Of a stretch of 64,000 nucleotides of DNA, positions 1 through 7,693 are shown one piece after another. Numbering within the stretch: position 1 is the first letter of the stretch; every line of letters starts with the position of its first letter. Below the pieces are notes generated by a model that was not told where the DNA came from, ran no database searches, and worked only from the letters and a program-made list of their open reading frames with translations. Source of the stretch: CAG-217 sp963605415 (GTDB lineage: Bacteria > Bacillota > Clostridia > Oscillospirales > Acutalibacteraceae); contig CAVCUL010000006.1 of NCBI GenBank assembly GCA_963605415.1, positions 51,398 through 115,397 of the forward strand. The letters are read 5' to 3'. A program made the translations under genes and the position numbers.

Positions 1-13
1 CATCGGCCCGCAT
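1..13. repeat. Tail of dispersed intergenic repeat
   Basis: The first 13 bases (CATCGGCCCGCAT) are identical to the outer end of the repeat at 15530-15743, so the window probably begins at the end of another copy. The rest of 14-236 holds no gene I can support. Confidence 0.4.
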
Positions 14-236
14 TTTTCATTATCCGGAATACTGCTGCAATGTGCCGAAATGCAGAGGCTTGCAATTTTGCCCCGTTTTGTGTACCATGATAGTAGGAAA
101 GTTGCACGAATTTGCGGCAAAGGAGGTGGGCGCTGGAACACCACGAGTTCGCCGTGGCCGCCGTGCCGCCGGAATACCTGGTGCCAGTGTAAGCGCCGCC
201 CCATTGCCGTCAAAAACAGGCAGGAACAACAAAATA

Positions 237-265
237 TTGACAGCGACACAGGGAAATGCTACAAT
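237..265 (+). promoter_or_regulatory. Sigma-A promoter of metallophosphoesterase-GtrA operon
   Basis: TTGACA at 237-242 and TACAAT at 260-265 are separated by exactly 17 bases, with a TG-n extension before the -10. It lies about 90 bases upstream of the first start codon. Confidence 0.75.
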
Positions 266-357
266 AAAAAAGACGGGGACGCAACGGAGCTGACTTACAA
301 GCATTCCGTAGCGTCCTTTTTTTGAACCAAAAGCCATTATCCATAGGGGGAAAAGCT

Positions 358-1482
358 ATGCAATTTAAGCCGGACGGCACCTTAAAGATCATGCAGATTA
401 CCGATATGCAGGAGATACCGGCCATCTCGCCGGACACCCTAGCGCTGCTGGACGCAGCGGTGGAGGCGGAGCACCCGGACCTGGTCATCTACACCGGCGA
501 CCAGATCAAGGGCTACGGCGTGACCTACAAGGGCAAAACCAAAAAAGAGCTGGAGGCCGCGGTGGCCAAGACCATTACCGCCTTGCTGGAGCCGGTGACC
601 CGGCGCCACATTCCCTTTGCCGTTACCTTTGGCAACCACGATCGGCAAGTGGGGATCAGCAACGCAGATCAGTTCAATGACATTTACAAGTCCCTGCCCG
701 GCTGCATTGGAGAACAGGCGGAGGGCATTCCCGGCGGCGGCACCTACACCGTGCCCCTGATCGCCTCTGACGGCTCCGGCCGCCCGGTGATGAACCTGTA
801 TCTGTTTGACACCGGCACAGATGCCAAGGGCGGCGGATACGAGGCCTTTGACCCGGCCATTATTGACTGGTATCGCAAGACCCGGGACGCGCTGAAGGCA
901 GAGACCGGCCACTACGTGCCCTCCCTGGTGTTCCAGCACATTCCCATGCCGGAGTATTACCATGTGCTGCGCCGGGTAAAAAAGAGCGAGAAAGGCGCTA
1001 TCCAGGCCTTTCGCACCCATAAAAACGAGTTCTACAAGCTGGGCGACACCTGCCGTCCCGGCGATATGCTGGAGGAGCCGCCCTCCATTCCGGACATCAA
1101 CAACGGCGAGTTTGACGCCCTGCACGAAAAGGGCGACATTCTGGGCGTGTATGTAGGCCACGACCACAAAAACAGCTTTGTGGGCCGGTACAAGGATATG
1201 GACCTGGGCTTTACCCAGTCCTCCGGCTTTAATGTATACGGTAACCGCACCAAGCGAGGCGTGCGCTGTTTTGTCCTCCACGAGGACGACCCCACCCATT
1301 ATGACACCTACACCCGCACTTATGACGAACTGGTGGGCACCAAGGTACATCGCCCGGTATTCGACTACTTAACCAGCAAAGCACCGGCTACCGTGGACGC
1401 AGCCATTCCCATGATCGTCAAGGCTGTGGCGGGGCTGGCGGTGATCGTCGCACTGATTATTTTACTGACCAAACTGCTGTAA
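358..1482 (+). CDS. Metallophosphoesterase with C-terminal membrane anchor
   Basis: A 374-residue calcineurin-like phosphoesterase. The metal-ligand motifs are visible in order: ITDMQ near the N-terminus (the family usually has DxH, here DxQ), YTGDQ, FGNHD, FQHIP and GHDH. The substrate cannot be told from sequence. There is no signal peptide, but the last 25 residues form one hydrophobic helix, which suggests a tail-anchored enzyme facing the cytoplasm. The ATG at 358 follows AGGGGG at good spacing; a TTG further upstream (322) is in frame but has no ribosome site. It leads an operon with two GtrA-like genes, which hints at a role in lipid-linked sugar or envelope phosphate chemistry (inference). 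Confidence 0.85.
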   Translation: MQFKPDGTLKIMQITDMQEIPAISPDTLALLDAAVEAEHPDLVIYTGDQIKGYGVTYKGKTKKELEAAVAKTITALLEPVTRRHIPFAVTFGNHDRQVGISNADQFNDIYKSLPGCIGEQAEGIPGGGTYTVPLIASDGSGRPVMNLYLFDTGTDAKGGGYEAFDPAIIDWYRKTRDALKAETGHYVPSLVFQHIPMPEYYHVLRRVKKSEKGAIQAFRTHKNEFYKLGDTCRPGDMLEEPPSIPDINNGEFDALHEKGDILGVYVGHDHKNSFVGRYKDMDLGFTQSSGFNVYGNRTKRGVRCFVLHEDDPTHYDTYTRTYDELVGTKVHRPVFDYLTSKAPATVDAAIPMIVKAVAGLAVIVALIILLTKLL

Positions 1483-1494
1483 CGGAGGAACATT

Positions 1495-2037
1495 ATGAGC
1501 GAAAAGAAAAAAGATAATGCCTTCGTCCGCTGGACGGAGAAGCACGCAGAAATTTGGAAATTTATCAAATTCTCCATCGCCGGCGGCGGCTCCTCTGCCG
1601 TAGAGCTGGTGGTGCACATGGTGCTGTTGGCAACGGTGTTTAAGCCCTTTCTGGACCAGGCCGTTACCAGCGACGCGCTGAATATGATCGGCATTGAGTC
1701 CAAAGGCTATCTGTACACCTATCTGATCTCCACCACCGTGGGCTACGGCATTGCCTTTATCCTAAACCGGAAAATCACCTTTAAGGCAGATGTGAACCCC
1801 ACTGTGAGTATGATCCTCTATGCCATTATGGTGGTGTTCACCATCTTTGCCAACGGTTGGATCGGCTCCGCCATGACCACCTTTGCACAGGGACATAACC
1901 TGACCGGCAGCTTTTGGGATCTGGTTATTAAACTGATCGGTATGCTGATTCCCACCCTGTGGACCTATCCCTGCAACCGGTTTATCATTCACCGCAAAAA
2001 GAAGCCCCAAACTCAAACGGAAGAGAAAGGCGCATAA
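1495..2037 (+). CDS. GtrA-like membrane protein (first copy)
   Basis: A 180-residue, four-helix membrane protein of the GtrA/DPMS family (PF04138). The family signature is seen as FIKFSIAGG at the start of helix 1 and FILNRKITF after helix 2. Family members are thought to flip or help transfer polyprenol-phosphate sugars during cell-surface glycosylation. It starts 12 bases after the phosphoesterase stop with GGAGG upstream, and the next gene begins 2 bases after its stop, so the three genes are one operon. The C-terminus is Lys-rich and cytoplasmic. No glycosyltransferase is adjacent, so the lipid-linked sugar is unknown. Confidence 0.85.
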   Translation: MSEKKKDNAFVRWTEKHAEIWKFIKFSIAGGGSSAVELVVHMVLLATVFKPFLDQAVTSDALNMIGIESKGYLYTYLISTTVGYGIAFILNRKITFKADVNPTVSMILYAIMVVFTIFANGWIGSAMTTFAQGHNLTGSFWDLVIKLIGMLIPTLWTYPCNRFIIHRKKKPQTQTEEKGA

Positions 2038-2039
2038 CT

Positions 2040-2558
2040 ATGAGCGATACAACCGAAAAAAGAGAAAAACAGAGCATTGGCCAATTTATTAAATTCGCCT
2101 TGTTCTCCGCCTCTGCCGGTATCATCCAGGTGCTGAGCTTTACGCTGCTGAGCGAGGTGGTCATCAAGCTACCTGCCATTCAAAACGCCATGGAGAGCAA
2201 TGCCACCTTTGCCAAGATCATGCAAAACGAGTACGGTCCCATGTACCTGATTGCCCTGATCCTGTCTGTGGTGTGGAACTTCACCTTTAACCGCAAATTC
2301 ACCTTTAAGTCCGCCGCCAATGTGCCGGTGGCAATGCTGAAGGTCTTTGCCTTTTACCTGGTATTTACCCCCATCTCCACCCTGCTGGGCAATCACTTTA
2401 CCGCCAAATTTACGGATGTGAGCGCCATTAACTACATTGTGCTGGGGCTGACTATGCTCGTCAACCTGATTACAGAATTTCTCTACGACAAGTTCGTGGT
2501 GTTCCGCGGCCAGGAGAATACCGCCGTCAACAAAAAGGACAAGGCAAAAGCGGAATAA
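2040..2558 (+). CDS. GtrA-like membrane protein (second copy)
   Basis: A 172-residue paralogue of the preceding gene, with the same signatures (FIKFALFS in helix 1, NFTFNRKFTF after helix 2) and four predicted helices. Two adjacent, diverged GtrA proteins may form a heterodimer; that is inference. The start chosen is the ATG two bases after the upstream stop, behind AGAAAGG; a longer in-frame reading would overlap the previous gene by about 80 bases. The gene ends at a strong terminator. Confidence 0.83.
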   Translation: MSDTTEKREKQSIGQFIKFALFSASAGIIQVLSFTLLSEVVIKLPAIQNAMESNATFAKIMQNEYGPMYLIALILSVVWNFTFNRKFTFKSAANVPVAMLKVFAFYLVFTPISTLLGNHFTAKFTDVSAINYIVLGLTMLVNLITEFLYDKFVVFRGQENTAVNKKDKAKAE

Positions 2559-2575
2559 GATCCCAAAAGCAAAAG

Positions 2576-2612
2576 AAAAGCGACTGCGCAAAAAAAGTGC
2601 AGTCGCTTTTTT
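2576..2612. terminator. Bidirectional terminator
   Basis: A 12-bp stem (AAAAGCGACTGC with GCAGTCGCTTTT) is flanked by an A-run and a T-run. It ends the GtrA operon on the plus strand and thioredoxin on the minus strand. Confidence 0.85.
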
Positions 2613-2622
2613 AAGTTCGGAA

Positions 2623-2931
2623 TCAGTCCAGCATTTGCAAGATCTCTTCCTTAGAGCGAACGCCCACGGCGCTATGGACCGTGCGGCCGTCCCGAATCAC
2701 TAAGAGGGTGGGAATACTGGCAATACCAAAAGCCTGGGCCAACTCCGGCTGTTCATCCACATTCACCTTGCCCACCTTGGCGCCGGTGACCTCCTCGCCG
2801 ATCTCATCCACAATGGGAGATACCATACGGCAGGGGCCGCACCAGGTGGCCCAAAAATCCAGCAGCACCGGGCACCCGGCCTGCATCACTTCTGCATTAA
2901 AATTCTCTTTTGTAATGGTCACAACTGCCAT
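2623..2931 (-). CDS. trxA: Thioredoxin
   Basis: A 102-residue single-domain thioredoxin with the WCGPC redox site near residue 31, the buried Asp before it, and the cis-Pro motif SIPTLL. It reduces protein disulphides in the cytoplasm. It starts one base after the stop of a 64-residue cysteine-rich protein that resembles the catalytic chain of ferredoxin-thioredoxin reductase. The pairing suggests that this thioredoxin takes its electrons from ferredoxin instead of NADPH-dependent TrxB (inference). No trxB is in the window. Confidence 0.95.
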   Translation of the reverse strand: MAVVTITKENFNAEVMQAGCPVLLDFWATWCGPCRMVSPIVDEIGEEVTGAKVGKVNVDEQPELAQAFGIASIPTLLVIRDGRTVHSAVGVRSKEEILQMLD

Positions 2932-2932
2932 T

Positions 2933-3127
2933 TTAGTCGTCCTCCTCTGTTTTATAATACAACCGGCAATGGCAAAACCCCGGCTCCTTTTGCTGTCGAA
3001 AGGCCTTGCACATACACTTGGTGTCCGGCGAGCGCTCCAGCATACAGGGGCAATAGCCGCCGGTGCGCTTTAAGCCCTCCCGCACGGTTTTGACCATCTC
3101 TTTATCCGGGTTCAATTTGATTTTCAC
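2933..3127 (-). CDS. Small ferredoxin-thioredoxin reductase-like protein
   Basis: A 64-residue protein whose cysteines fall in three C-x-C pairs: CPC, CMC and CHC, the arrangement that holds the 4Fe-4S cluster and redox disulphide in the FTR catalytic chain. Spacing is CPC-x9-CMC-x11-CHC, differing from the plant and cyanobacterial CPC-x16-CPC-x8-CHC, and the protein is about half the usual length. The start is GTG at 3127 behind GGGAGGGG. It is the first gene of a two-gene operon with thioredoxin, one base apart. I call it FTR-like on the cysteine pattern and the neighbour; activity is not proven by this. Confidence 0.75.
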   Translation of the reverse strand: MKIKLNPDKEMVKTVREGLKRTGGYCPCMLERSPDTKCMCKAFRQQKEPGFCHCRLYYKTEEDD

Positions 3128-3150
3128 TGGGGTCCCCTCCCTTTTTCTTT

Positions 3151-3179
3151 ATTGTAACACACCTGTAAAGCCCTTGCAA
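3151..3179 (-). promoter_or_regulatory. Promoter of FTR-like/thioredoxin operon
   Basis: On the minus strand TTGCAA (3174-3179) and TACAAT (3151-3156) are 17 bases apart, about 24 bases upstream of the GTG start codon. Confidence 0.7.
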
Positions 3180-3335
3180 GCGGGTGGATCTGGCCGGCTT
3201 TGACAGACGATTTTTCTTTATTCTGTCCAGTATTTTTTCGTGTATGCAGGTATGCATGACTGTAATTGCACATTTATGCAAATTGTGAATATTAAGTGAA
3301 TTTTTTATAAAATGCCACAATTCTCCATTGCCGCT

Positions 3336-3344
3336 TGCTATAAT
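3336..3344 (+). promoter_or_regulatory. Extended -10 promoter of glmS
   Basis: TG at 3336-3337 precedes a perfect TATAAT at 3339-3344, an extended -10 box. No good -35 hexamer lies at the expected distance. The leader to the glmS start is about 75 bases. I looked for the conserved core of the glmS ribozyme in 3128-3423 and did not see it. Confidence 0.6.
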
Positions 3345-3423
3345 AAGCTGGGTTTTGTCTTTTCAAAATCCAAATTTTCACCCGCGTCAAAATGCGATGG
3401 GTACAATACGGAGGTACACGATT

Positions 3424-5262
3424 ATGTGCGGTATCGTAGGCTATATCGGCGGCCAAAAGGCCAGCCCGATTTTACTTAGCGGACTGATGAAGCTGGAGTA
3501 CAGAGGGTACGACTCTGCCGGCATTGCCACCCTGGAGGACGGCACCCCCACGGTGCTGAAGAACACCGGCCGGGTGCGTAACCTATACCAGGACCCGCAG
3601 CTGGACGCCCTTACCGGCACCGTGGGCATTGCCCACACCCGCTGGGCCACCCACGGCAAGCCCAGCAAGGAGAACAGCCACCCCCACATGGATAGTCGAG
3701 GTGTGTTCACCGTGGTGCACAACGGCATCATTGAGAATTATGAGGACCTGCGCAGCGAGCTGGAGTTGGAGGGCTGCACCTTCAAAAGCGAGACGGACAC
3801 CGAGGTGATCCCCAATTTGATCGCCCACTACTATTTTGCCGACAAAGGGCCGGCAGAGGAGCGCTTTTTGCGGGCCACCCAGCGGGCGTGCAAGCGGCTG
3901 GAGGGCAGCTACGCCATTGAGGTGCTGTGCAGCGAGACCCCGGACCGGATGATCGCCGTGCGCAAATCCAGCCCTCTGGTAATCGGCATTGGCTACAAGG
4001 AGAATTACATTGCCTCGGACATTCCGGCCATTCTCTCCTACACCAAGGATTTTTACCTGCTGAACGACCAAGAGTACGCAGTCATCACCCGGGAGAACAT
4101 TACTTTTTATGATCAGCAGCTGCGCCCCTTTGAGAAGAAGTACCAGCGCATTGACTGGGACGCCACCGCGGCAGAGAAAAACGGCTACCCGGACTTTATG
4201 CTCAAGGAGATGTACGAGCAGCCCGCCACGGTACGGGAGACCATCGGCACCCGTGTTACTCCCGGTGCGCCCACCCGGGTAGACGGCCTGGAGCTGACGA
4301 CAGAACAGCTGCAAAACCTGCGCCAAATTTACATTATCGGCTGCGGCACCGCCATGCACGCAGGTCTGGCGGCCAAGCCCATGTTTGAGCACCTATCCCA
4401 TATTCCCACCCAGGTGGATGTGGCCTCCGAGTTCCGCTACCGGGATCCGTTGCTGGATGACCGCACCCTGTGCATTTTTATCAGCCAAAGCGGTGAGACC
4501 GCAGACACCATTGCCGCCCTGCGGCTGGCCAAGGCCGGGGGCGCCACCGCCATAGCGGTAAGCAATGTGATCGGCTCTTCCATTACCCGGGAAGCGGACT
4601 ACACCGTGTACACCCATGCCGGGCCGGAGATTGCCGTGGCCTCTACCAAGGCGTATACCGCCCAGGTGGTGCTGCTGGCGGTGCTGGCCATCCACTTTGC
4701 AGAGCTGCTGGGGCTGGGCGCCGGTGTGGCAGCCGACCTAAAGGCCGATCTGCTGGAGCTGCCGGCGCTGATCGAAGAGACCCTCAAGTGCGCCCCCCAG
4801 GTAAAAGCCTTTGCAGACAAGATCCACCGAGAGACCGATGTGTTCTTTATCGGCCGGGGCAGCGACTACACCACCAGTCTGGAGGCGTCGCTGAAATTGA
4901 AAGAGATTTCTTATATCCACTCGGAGGCCTACCCCAGCGGCGAGCTGAAGCACGGCCCCATTGCCCTGATTGAAAAGGGCACCACCGTCATCGGTACCAT
5001 TACGGACCCGGCGCTGGTGGACAAATCCGTCAGCAACCTGAAAGAGGTAATCACCCGGGGCGCCAAGGTGCTGGTGGTCACCAATCGGGATGTGCGGGCG
5101 TCAGATATTGACACGATTATTCGCGTGCCGGTGACCCACCCGTTGCTGGCTCCCGCCGTGTCCATTCTGCCCTACCAGCTGCTTAGCTACTATATCGCCA
5201 AGCAGAACGGCCTGGATGTGGATAAACCCCGGAATTTGGCCAAGTCCGTGACGGTGGAATAA
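3424..5262 (+). CDS. glmS: Glutamine-fructose-6-phosphate aminotransferase (isomerizing)
   Basis: A 612-residue GlmS. It converts fructose 6-phosphate and glutamine to glucosamine 6-phosphate, the first step towards UDP-GlcNAc for peptidoglycan. The N-terminal class II glutamine amidotransferase domain begins MCGIVGYIG, with Cys2 as the nucleophile once Met is removed. Two SIS isomerase domains follow (SQSGETADT and the SEAYPSGELKHGP segment), and the protein ends in the typical LAKSVTVE. The ATG at 3424 follows GGAGG; earlier in-frame starts would add residues before the essential Cys and are wrong. It is monocistronic, and repeats follow. Confidence 0.97.
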   Translation: MCGIVGYIGGQKASPILLSGLMKLEYRGYDSAGIATLEDGTPTVLKNTGRVRNLYQDPQLDALTGTVGIAHTRWATHGKPSKENSHPHMDSRGVFTVVHNGIIENYEDLRSELELEGCTFKSETDTEVIPNLIAHYYFADKGPAEERFLRATQRACKRLEGSYAIEVLCSETPDRMIAVRKSSPLVIGIGYKENYIASDIPAILSYTKDFYLLNDQEYAVITRENITFYDQQLRPFEKKYQRIDWDATAAEKNGYPDFMLKEMYEQPATVRETIGTRVTPGAPTRVDGLELTTEQLQNLRQIYIIGCGTAMHAGLAAKPMFEHLSHIPTQVDVASEFRYRDPLLDDRTLCIFISQSGETADTIAALRLAKAGGATAIAVSNVIGSSITREADYTVYTHAGPEIAVASTKAYTAQVVLLAVLAIHFAELLGLGAGVAADLKADLLELPALIEETLKCAPQVKAFADKIHRETDVFFIGRGSDYTTSLEASLKLKEISYIHSEAYPSGELKHGPIALIEKGTTVIGTITDPALVDKSVSNLKEVITRGAKVLVVTNRDVRASDIDTIIRVPVTHPLLAPAVSILPYQLLSYYIAKQNGLDVDKPRNLAKSVTVE

Positions 5263-5284
5263 CCGTATACGCCTCTTTGCAATG

Positions 5285-5600
5285 GGGATAAAAGGATGCG
5301 GGCGGCAGATTTGCTTAGAGCCCCTCCGGCGCAATCCCCCCTGCGGCTGCGCCGCTTCCCCCCTTTGCAAGGGGGGCTTAGATATTGATACCGATCAGCC
5401 TCCCTTGTAAAGGGAGGTGGCAACGCCGTAGGCGTTGACGGAGGGATTAAACGGCGGGAGCAAGCCCCCGCCCTACGAATTGTGCGACTGCGGGGAGTCA
5501 CCCTTTGCAAGGGAGCCTAAGATCATGTAACCAATTTGCCTCCCTTGTAAAGGGAGGTGGCAACGCCGTAGGCGTTAACGGAGGGATTACTCGGCAATAT
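5285..5600. repeat. Dispersed intergenic repeat A (two tandem modules)
   Basis: The space between convergent glmS and the rubrerythrin gene is filled by repeat sequence shared with four other sites in the window. It holds a GC-rich inverted block ending in a CCCCCCTTTGCAAGGGGGG palindrome, then two copies of a module that starts CCTCCCTTGTAAAGGG and ends GGAGGGATTA. Inside each module is a hairpin with arms AACGCC and GGCGTT (5422-5436 and 5562-5576). No gene is apparent here. Confidence 0.85.
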
Positions 5601-5613
5601 GCCCATAAAAAAC

Positions 5614-5637
5614 GCCCTGCGGCACACACCGCAGGGC
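5614..5637 (-). terminator. Terminator of perR-rubrerythrin operon
   Basis: A 9-bp stem (GCCCTGCGG with CCGCAGGGC) is followed on the minus strand by a T-run at 5604-5613. Confidence 0.8.
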
Positions 5638-5655
5638 CATTTTTATACCGGGTAC

Positions 5656-6192
5656 TTATTCACCGAAATAGCGCTTCAAAAGACCTTCAAAGGCTTTGCC
5701 GTGGCGCGCCTCGTCGCGAGCCATCTCGTGCACGGTGTCGTGGATCGCGTCCAGGTTGGCAGCCTTGGCTTTCTTGGCCAGTTCAAACTTGCCAAGGGTG
5801 GCGCCGTTCTCGGCAGCCACGCGCATCTCCAGGTTCTTCTTGGTAGAGGAGGTCACCACCTCGCCCAGCATCTCGGCGAATTTGGCAGCGTGCTCCGCCT
5901 CTTCATAAGCGGCCTTCTCCCAATACAGGCCGATCTCCGGATAGCCCTCACGGTGTGCCACTCTGGCCATGGCCAGGTACATACCCACCTCGGAGCACTC
6001 GCCGTTAAAGTTATCTCTCAGGCCCTGCACGATCTCCTCGTCCACGCCGTCAATAATGCCCACCTGGTGCTCGGCAGCCCAGGTGCGCTCCTCGTTCTCC
6101 CGCACGGCCATCTTGGCGCCGCAAATGGGGCAAACATCAATGGGGGTGTCGCTCTCATACCCGCATACCGGGCAATAATACTTTTTGCTCAT
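5656..6192 (-). CDS. Reverse rubrerythrin (N-terminal rubredoxin, C-terminal di-iron domain)
   Basis: A 178-residue protein with a rubredoxin-type iron site at the N-terminus (CPVCGYE, then CPICGA) followed by a ferritin-like di-iron domain with glutamates and the EEAEHAAKF and DEARHGKAFEG motifs. Having rubredoxin first is the hallmark of reverse rubrerythrin, which reduces hydrogen peroxide (and oxygen) in clostridia. The ATG at 6192 follows AGGAGA. It lies 39 bases downstream of a PerR-type repressor with no promoter in the gap, so both are transcribed from the promoter at 6687-6715 and are probably induced by peroxide. Confidence 0.92.
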   Translation of the reverse strand: MSKKYYCPVCGYESDTPIDVCPICGAKMAVRENEERTWAAEHQVGIIDGVDEEIVQGLRDNFNGECSEVGMYLAMARVAHREGYPEIGLYWEKAAYEEAEHAAKFAEMLGEVVTSSTKKNLEMRVAAENGATLGKFELAKKAKAANLDAIHDTVHEMARDEARHGKAFEGLLKRYFGE

Positions 6193-6231
6193 AATCGTCT
6201 TTCTCCTTTTTAGATGATTTGGATAACACAT

Positions 6232-6639
6232 TTATTGACAACAGCTGCAAATGCCGCTGAAGTACACATCCTTGTGGTGGACGGTAAAGCCGTCCAGTCC
6301 CTGAATCCCCGTCAGATCCGGGGTAAAGTCATAGATCCGGCCGCATTTTTCGCACCGGAAGTGACCGTGGAAGCGGGTGTCCGCGTCGTAGTGGATCCGG
6401 CCGCTGTCAATGGTCACCGGAATGATCAGACCGCAGGCATCCAGGGCTTGCAGGGCGTTGTACACCGTGGTCTTGGAAAATGAGGGATTGTCCTCCAGCA
6501 CAGCCCGGTACACGCTCTCCACATCCGGGTGGGTGCGGTGCTCGCACAGGTACTTGTACACGGCAATACGCTGGGGCGTTGCCTTAAATCCCCGGTCCTT
6601 AAAGATTTGTACGATCTCTGCCGTTTCCGTTTGGATCAC
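6232..6639 (-). CDS. perR: Fur-family peroxide-responsive repressor (PerR-like)
   Basis: A 135-residue Fur-family regulator: an N-terminal winged helix (ATPQRIAVYKYL, FSKTTVYNAL), the metal site DADTRFHGHF, and two CxxC zinc motifs (CEKC and CSCC). The Asp-His arrangement and the neighbouring peroxide-reducing rubrerythrin favour PerR over Fur or Zur. PerR senses peroxide by metal-catalysed oxidation of its own ligand histidines. A palindrome close to the PerR box overlaps the transcription start of this gene, consistent with autoregulation. Confidence 0.88.
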   Translation of the reverse strand: MIQTETAEIVQIFKDRGFKATPQRIAVYKYLCEHRTHPDVESVYRAVLEDNPSFSKTTVYNALQALDACGLIIPVTIDSGRIHYDADTRFHGHFRCEKCGRIYDFTPDLTGIQGLDGFTVHHKDVYFSGICSCCQ

Positions 6640-6667
6640 CTCTTTTTTAGTTGTAATCGTTGTTGCT

Positions 6668-6682
6668 TTGTAATGAGTACAA
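6668..6682. promoter_or_regulatory. PerR-box-like operator
   Basis: The 15-base sequence TTGTAATGAGTACAA is a 7-1-7 inverted repeat with one mismatch, close to the PerR/Fur-type consensus TTATAAT-N-ATTATAA. It sits just downstream of the -10 box, over the predicted start point, where binding would block transcription. Confidence 0.65.
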
Positions 6683-6686
6683 CATA

Positions 6687-6715
6687 AATATACACGAATT
6701 CCGCCCCAATGTCAA
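6687..6715 (-). promoter_or_regulatory. Promoter of perR-rubrerythrin operon
   Basis: On the minus strand a consensus TTGACA (6710-6715) is 17 bases from TATATT (6687-6692), a strong sigma-A promoter directly against the PerR-box-like operator. Confidence 0.82.
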
Positions 6716-6760
6716 GTCCTTTTTTCATTTTTTTGCGATTTTCTTCCGGACACAGAAAAA

Positions 6761-6787
6761 CCCCGGCACCTGCAAAGGGCGCCGGGG
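6761..6787 (-). terminator. Terminator of GDPD gene
   Basis: A stem of CCCCGGC with GCCGGGG, extended by imperfect pairs, is followed by five T on the minus strand. Confidence 0.8.
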
Positions 6788-6814
6788 CAATTTTGTGCTT
6801 TATTTTATACAGAC

Positions 6815-7693
6815 TTAATAGGTAATGCTGTCGGTGGTAATGTAGGTAACGCCCTTGTCTTTCAGACTTTGGAGCGTGTCCATATCGTCAATGGTCCAGG
6901 CGCCCACTTCCAGTCCGGCGTCCAGGCACTTTTGCACCACTTCTTTGGTGTTCTCCTCCTTGTTGCCGTTAAAGTCAATGCCGCACTCGCCGCCCAGGGC
7001 CTTGGCGTCTGCAATGGCCTGGTCGTCGATCTTCTGTACCAAGTACCATACCGGCACATCCTGAGACAGCTTGCGGATCTGCTGCAAATTCTCCAAATGG
7101 AAGGAGATAAACAGCGGCTTTGCGCCGGTATCCGCCACCAGCTTTAAGATCTCGTCATAATGATCCGTGTTGTTCTTGCCTTTCAGCTCGATCACGGCGG
7201 TCATATTGTACTGCACGCAGGTCTTTAAGTAGTCCTCCAAGGTGCAGATCTTCAAATTGGGGTACTGGTCGATATTCACTCCGTTGTCCGTATTGTAGGT
7301 GAGCAGCTCGTCATAGGTCTTTTTCTCCACAAAGGCGTGCTGATCCATCATACGGTAAGTATGGCTGTCGTGAGAGATGACCCACACCCCGTCCTTGGTG
7401 CGATAGGTGTCGCACTCGGCGCCGGTAAACCCGGCCTTGCCGGCCTCCTCAAAAGCAGGCAGCGTATTCTCCGGTGCCACGGCACGGAACCCGCGGTGGG
7501 CGATCAGGGTCACATCGTGATTGCCCATAGCGGTGACGATGTAGTCCTTTACCTGGCAGTAATTGTGCAGATAGATCAGCCCGCCGCTGACCACGATCAG
7601 GATCAGCGCCAGCAGCACGCTGCACAGGATCACCGCTACCTTTTTGCCGGTGGACCACTTTTTCTTCTCTTTTTTTACTGCGGTTTCACTCAT
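6815..7693 (-). CDS. Membrane-anchored glycerophosphodiester phosphodiesterase
   Basis: A 292-residue protein: a Lys-rich cytoplasmic start, one transmembrane helix at about residues 17-40, then a GDPD TIM barrel outside the membrane. Catalytic motifs are intact: AHRGFRAVAPENT, ECDTYRT, ISHD and the later IELKGK. It hydrolyses glycerophosphodiesters to an alcohol and glycerol 3-phosphate and may act on phospholipid or teichoic-acid fragments. Its start overlaps the stop of the upstream nitroreductase gene by eight bases, so the two are co-transcribed. A second, degenerate GDPD-like protein is at 15794-16636. Confidence 0.92.
   Translation of the reverse strand: MSETAVKKEKKKWSTGKKVAVILCSVLLALILIVVSGGLIYLHNYCQVKDYIVTAMGNHDVTLIAHRGFRAVAPENTLPAFEEAGKAGFTGAECDTYRTKDGVWVISHDSHTYRMMDQHAFVEKKTYDELLTYNTDNGVNIDQYPNLKICTLEDYLKTCVQYNMTAVIELKGKNNTDHYDEILKLVADTGAKPLFISFHLENLQQIRKLSQDVPVWYLVQKIDDQAIADAKALGGECGIDFNGNKEENTKEVVQKCLDAGLEVGAWTIDDMDTLQSLKDKGVTYITTDSITY

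Noticed and set aside
97..192. A short frame ending in VPPEYLVPV with AAAGGAGG inside it
   Set aside because: The only start at a useful distance from AAAGGAGG is CTG, the frame is about 20 codons, and no promoter precedes it. It could be a small peptide but cannot be supported.
3128..3423. glmS ribozyme upstream of glmS
   Set aside because: The conserved core and pseudoknot sequences are not visible, and the predicted transcript leader of about 75 bases is too short to hold the ribozyme.
5285..5600. CRISPR array suggested by repeated CCTCCC blocks
   Set aside because: The repeats are not evenly spaced, have no unique spacers of constant length, and recur singly across the window; no cas genes are present.
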